From positions 1-43,821 of the forward strand of contig CALUJE010000024.1 of the NCBI GenBank assembly GCA_944320885.1: a stretch of 43,821 nt of DNA, written 5' to 3'. Origin of the DNA: an uncultured Phocaeicola sp. (GTDB taxonomy: Bacteria > Bacteroidota > Bacteroidia > Bacteroidales > Bacteroidaceae). The translations under genes were made by a program, and so were the position numbers. The notes under the pieces were generated by a model. That model did no database searches. It had not been told where the DNA came from and saw nothing but the letters and a program-made list of their open reading frames with translations. Below, one piece after another: positions 43,749-43,821 of this stretch (within the stretch, counting starts at the first letter, position 1; each line of letters begins with the position of its first letter).

Positions 43749-43821
43749 TGGTGATCCGCTTGGGGCTCGAACCCAAGACCCCAACATTAAAAGTGTTGTG
43801 CTCTACCTGCTGAGCTAGCGA
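43749..43821 (-). tRNA. tRNA-Lys (anticodon TTT), 5' end cut by the window
   Basis: On the minus strand the sequence reads from within the acceptor stem (TCGC) through the D arm (TAGCTCAGCAGGTAGAGCA), anticodon arm CAACA-CTTTTAA-TGTTG with TTT as anticodon, T arm with GGGTTCGAGCCCC, acceptor 3' strand GCGGATC, discriminator A and an encoded CCA (43751-43749). About three 5' nucleotides lie beyond the window edge. Confidence 0.95.

Overview
The window is a 43.8-kb chromosomal segment of a Bacteroidales bacterium, most likely family Bacteroidaceae (Bacteroides or Phocaeicola); the genus cannot be fixed from the sequence alone. Supporting signs are the many promoters with a TAnnTTTG -7 box (some with a TTTG-type -33 box about 19-20 bp upstream), the scarcity of Shine-Dalgarno sequences, lipoproteins and outer-membrane proteins typical of the group (GldH, NigD-like, CarboxypepD_reg/TonB-type barrel, OmpA), a GH97 glycosidase, and gene orders such as mreBCD-mrdA-rodA and PASTA-rluD-ddl. 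Most of the window is core genome. I see no insertion sequence, prophage, CRISPR array, toxin-antitoxin pair or conjugative gene.

Layout. (1) 0.2-9.1 kb, plus strand: guaB with its own terminator, then a cell-envelope run of two divergent parvulin-like PPIases, SurA and an OstA/LptA-like protein, followed by a small membrane ORF and mutL. (2) 9.3-11.9 kb: an abundant OmpA-type porin, trpS, and tRNA-Val(TAC). (3) 11.9-12.4 kb: a gene-free stretch holding a short four-copy repeat array and copy A of a dispersed palindromic element. (4) 12.4-14.4 kb: a GH97 lipoprotein whose active-site positions look atypical. (5) 14.4-21.7 kb: purH and the rod-shape/elongation operon mreB-mreC-mreD-mrdA-rodA. 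(6) 21.7-25.8 kb, minus strand: metF-holB-ricT-gldH, whose last gene overlaps rodA tail to tail. (7) 25.9-27.5 kb: a flavodoxin/ferredoxin fusion and exonuclease III, followed by a strong unexplained 50-nt hairpin. (8) 27.7-35.5 kb, minus strand: an outer-membrane barrel protein, an orphan PTS-type EIIC plus an exported KduI, a TIGR02757 protein, a CNNM/CBS transporter, a small exported hypothetical and DUF4250. (9) 35.6-36.1 kb: intergenic DNA with four 21-bp palindromic tandem units, then gdhA. (10) 37.6-43.4 kb: efp (minus) divergent from rpmH, then PASTA-rluD-ddl, a putative phospholipid acyltransferase and a NigD-like lipoprotein. (11) The right end carries copy B of the dispersed element and a truncated tRNA-Lys(TTT).

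How the genes work together. Much of the segment serves envelope building: chaperones and LPS-transport-like proteins (SurA, the PPIases, OstA), peptidoglycan synthesis (MreBCD, PBP2, RodA, Ddl), OmpA, and phospholipid acylation. Nucleotide and information-processing genes (guaB, purH, trpS, mutL, holB, xth, rpmH, efp, rluD) are interleaved. The most system-like novelty is the two-gene operon of a lone EIIC permease and a KduI isomerase that carries a signal peptide, which suggests isomerisation of unsaturated-uronate products outside the cytoplasm coupled to uptake. The most striking non-coding signals are the 21-bp palindrome array upstream of gdhA and the dispersed element placed downstream of two different tRNA genes in the same relative orientation.
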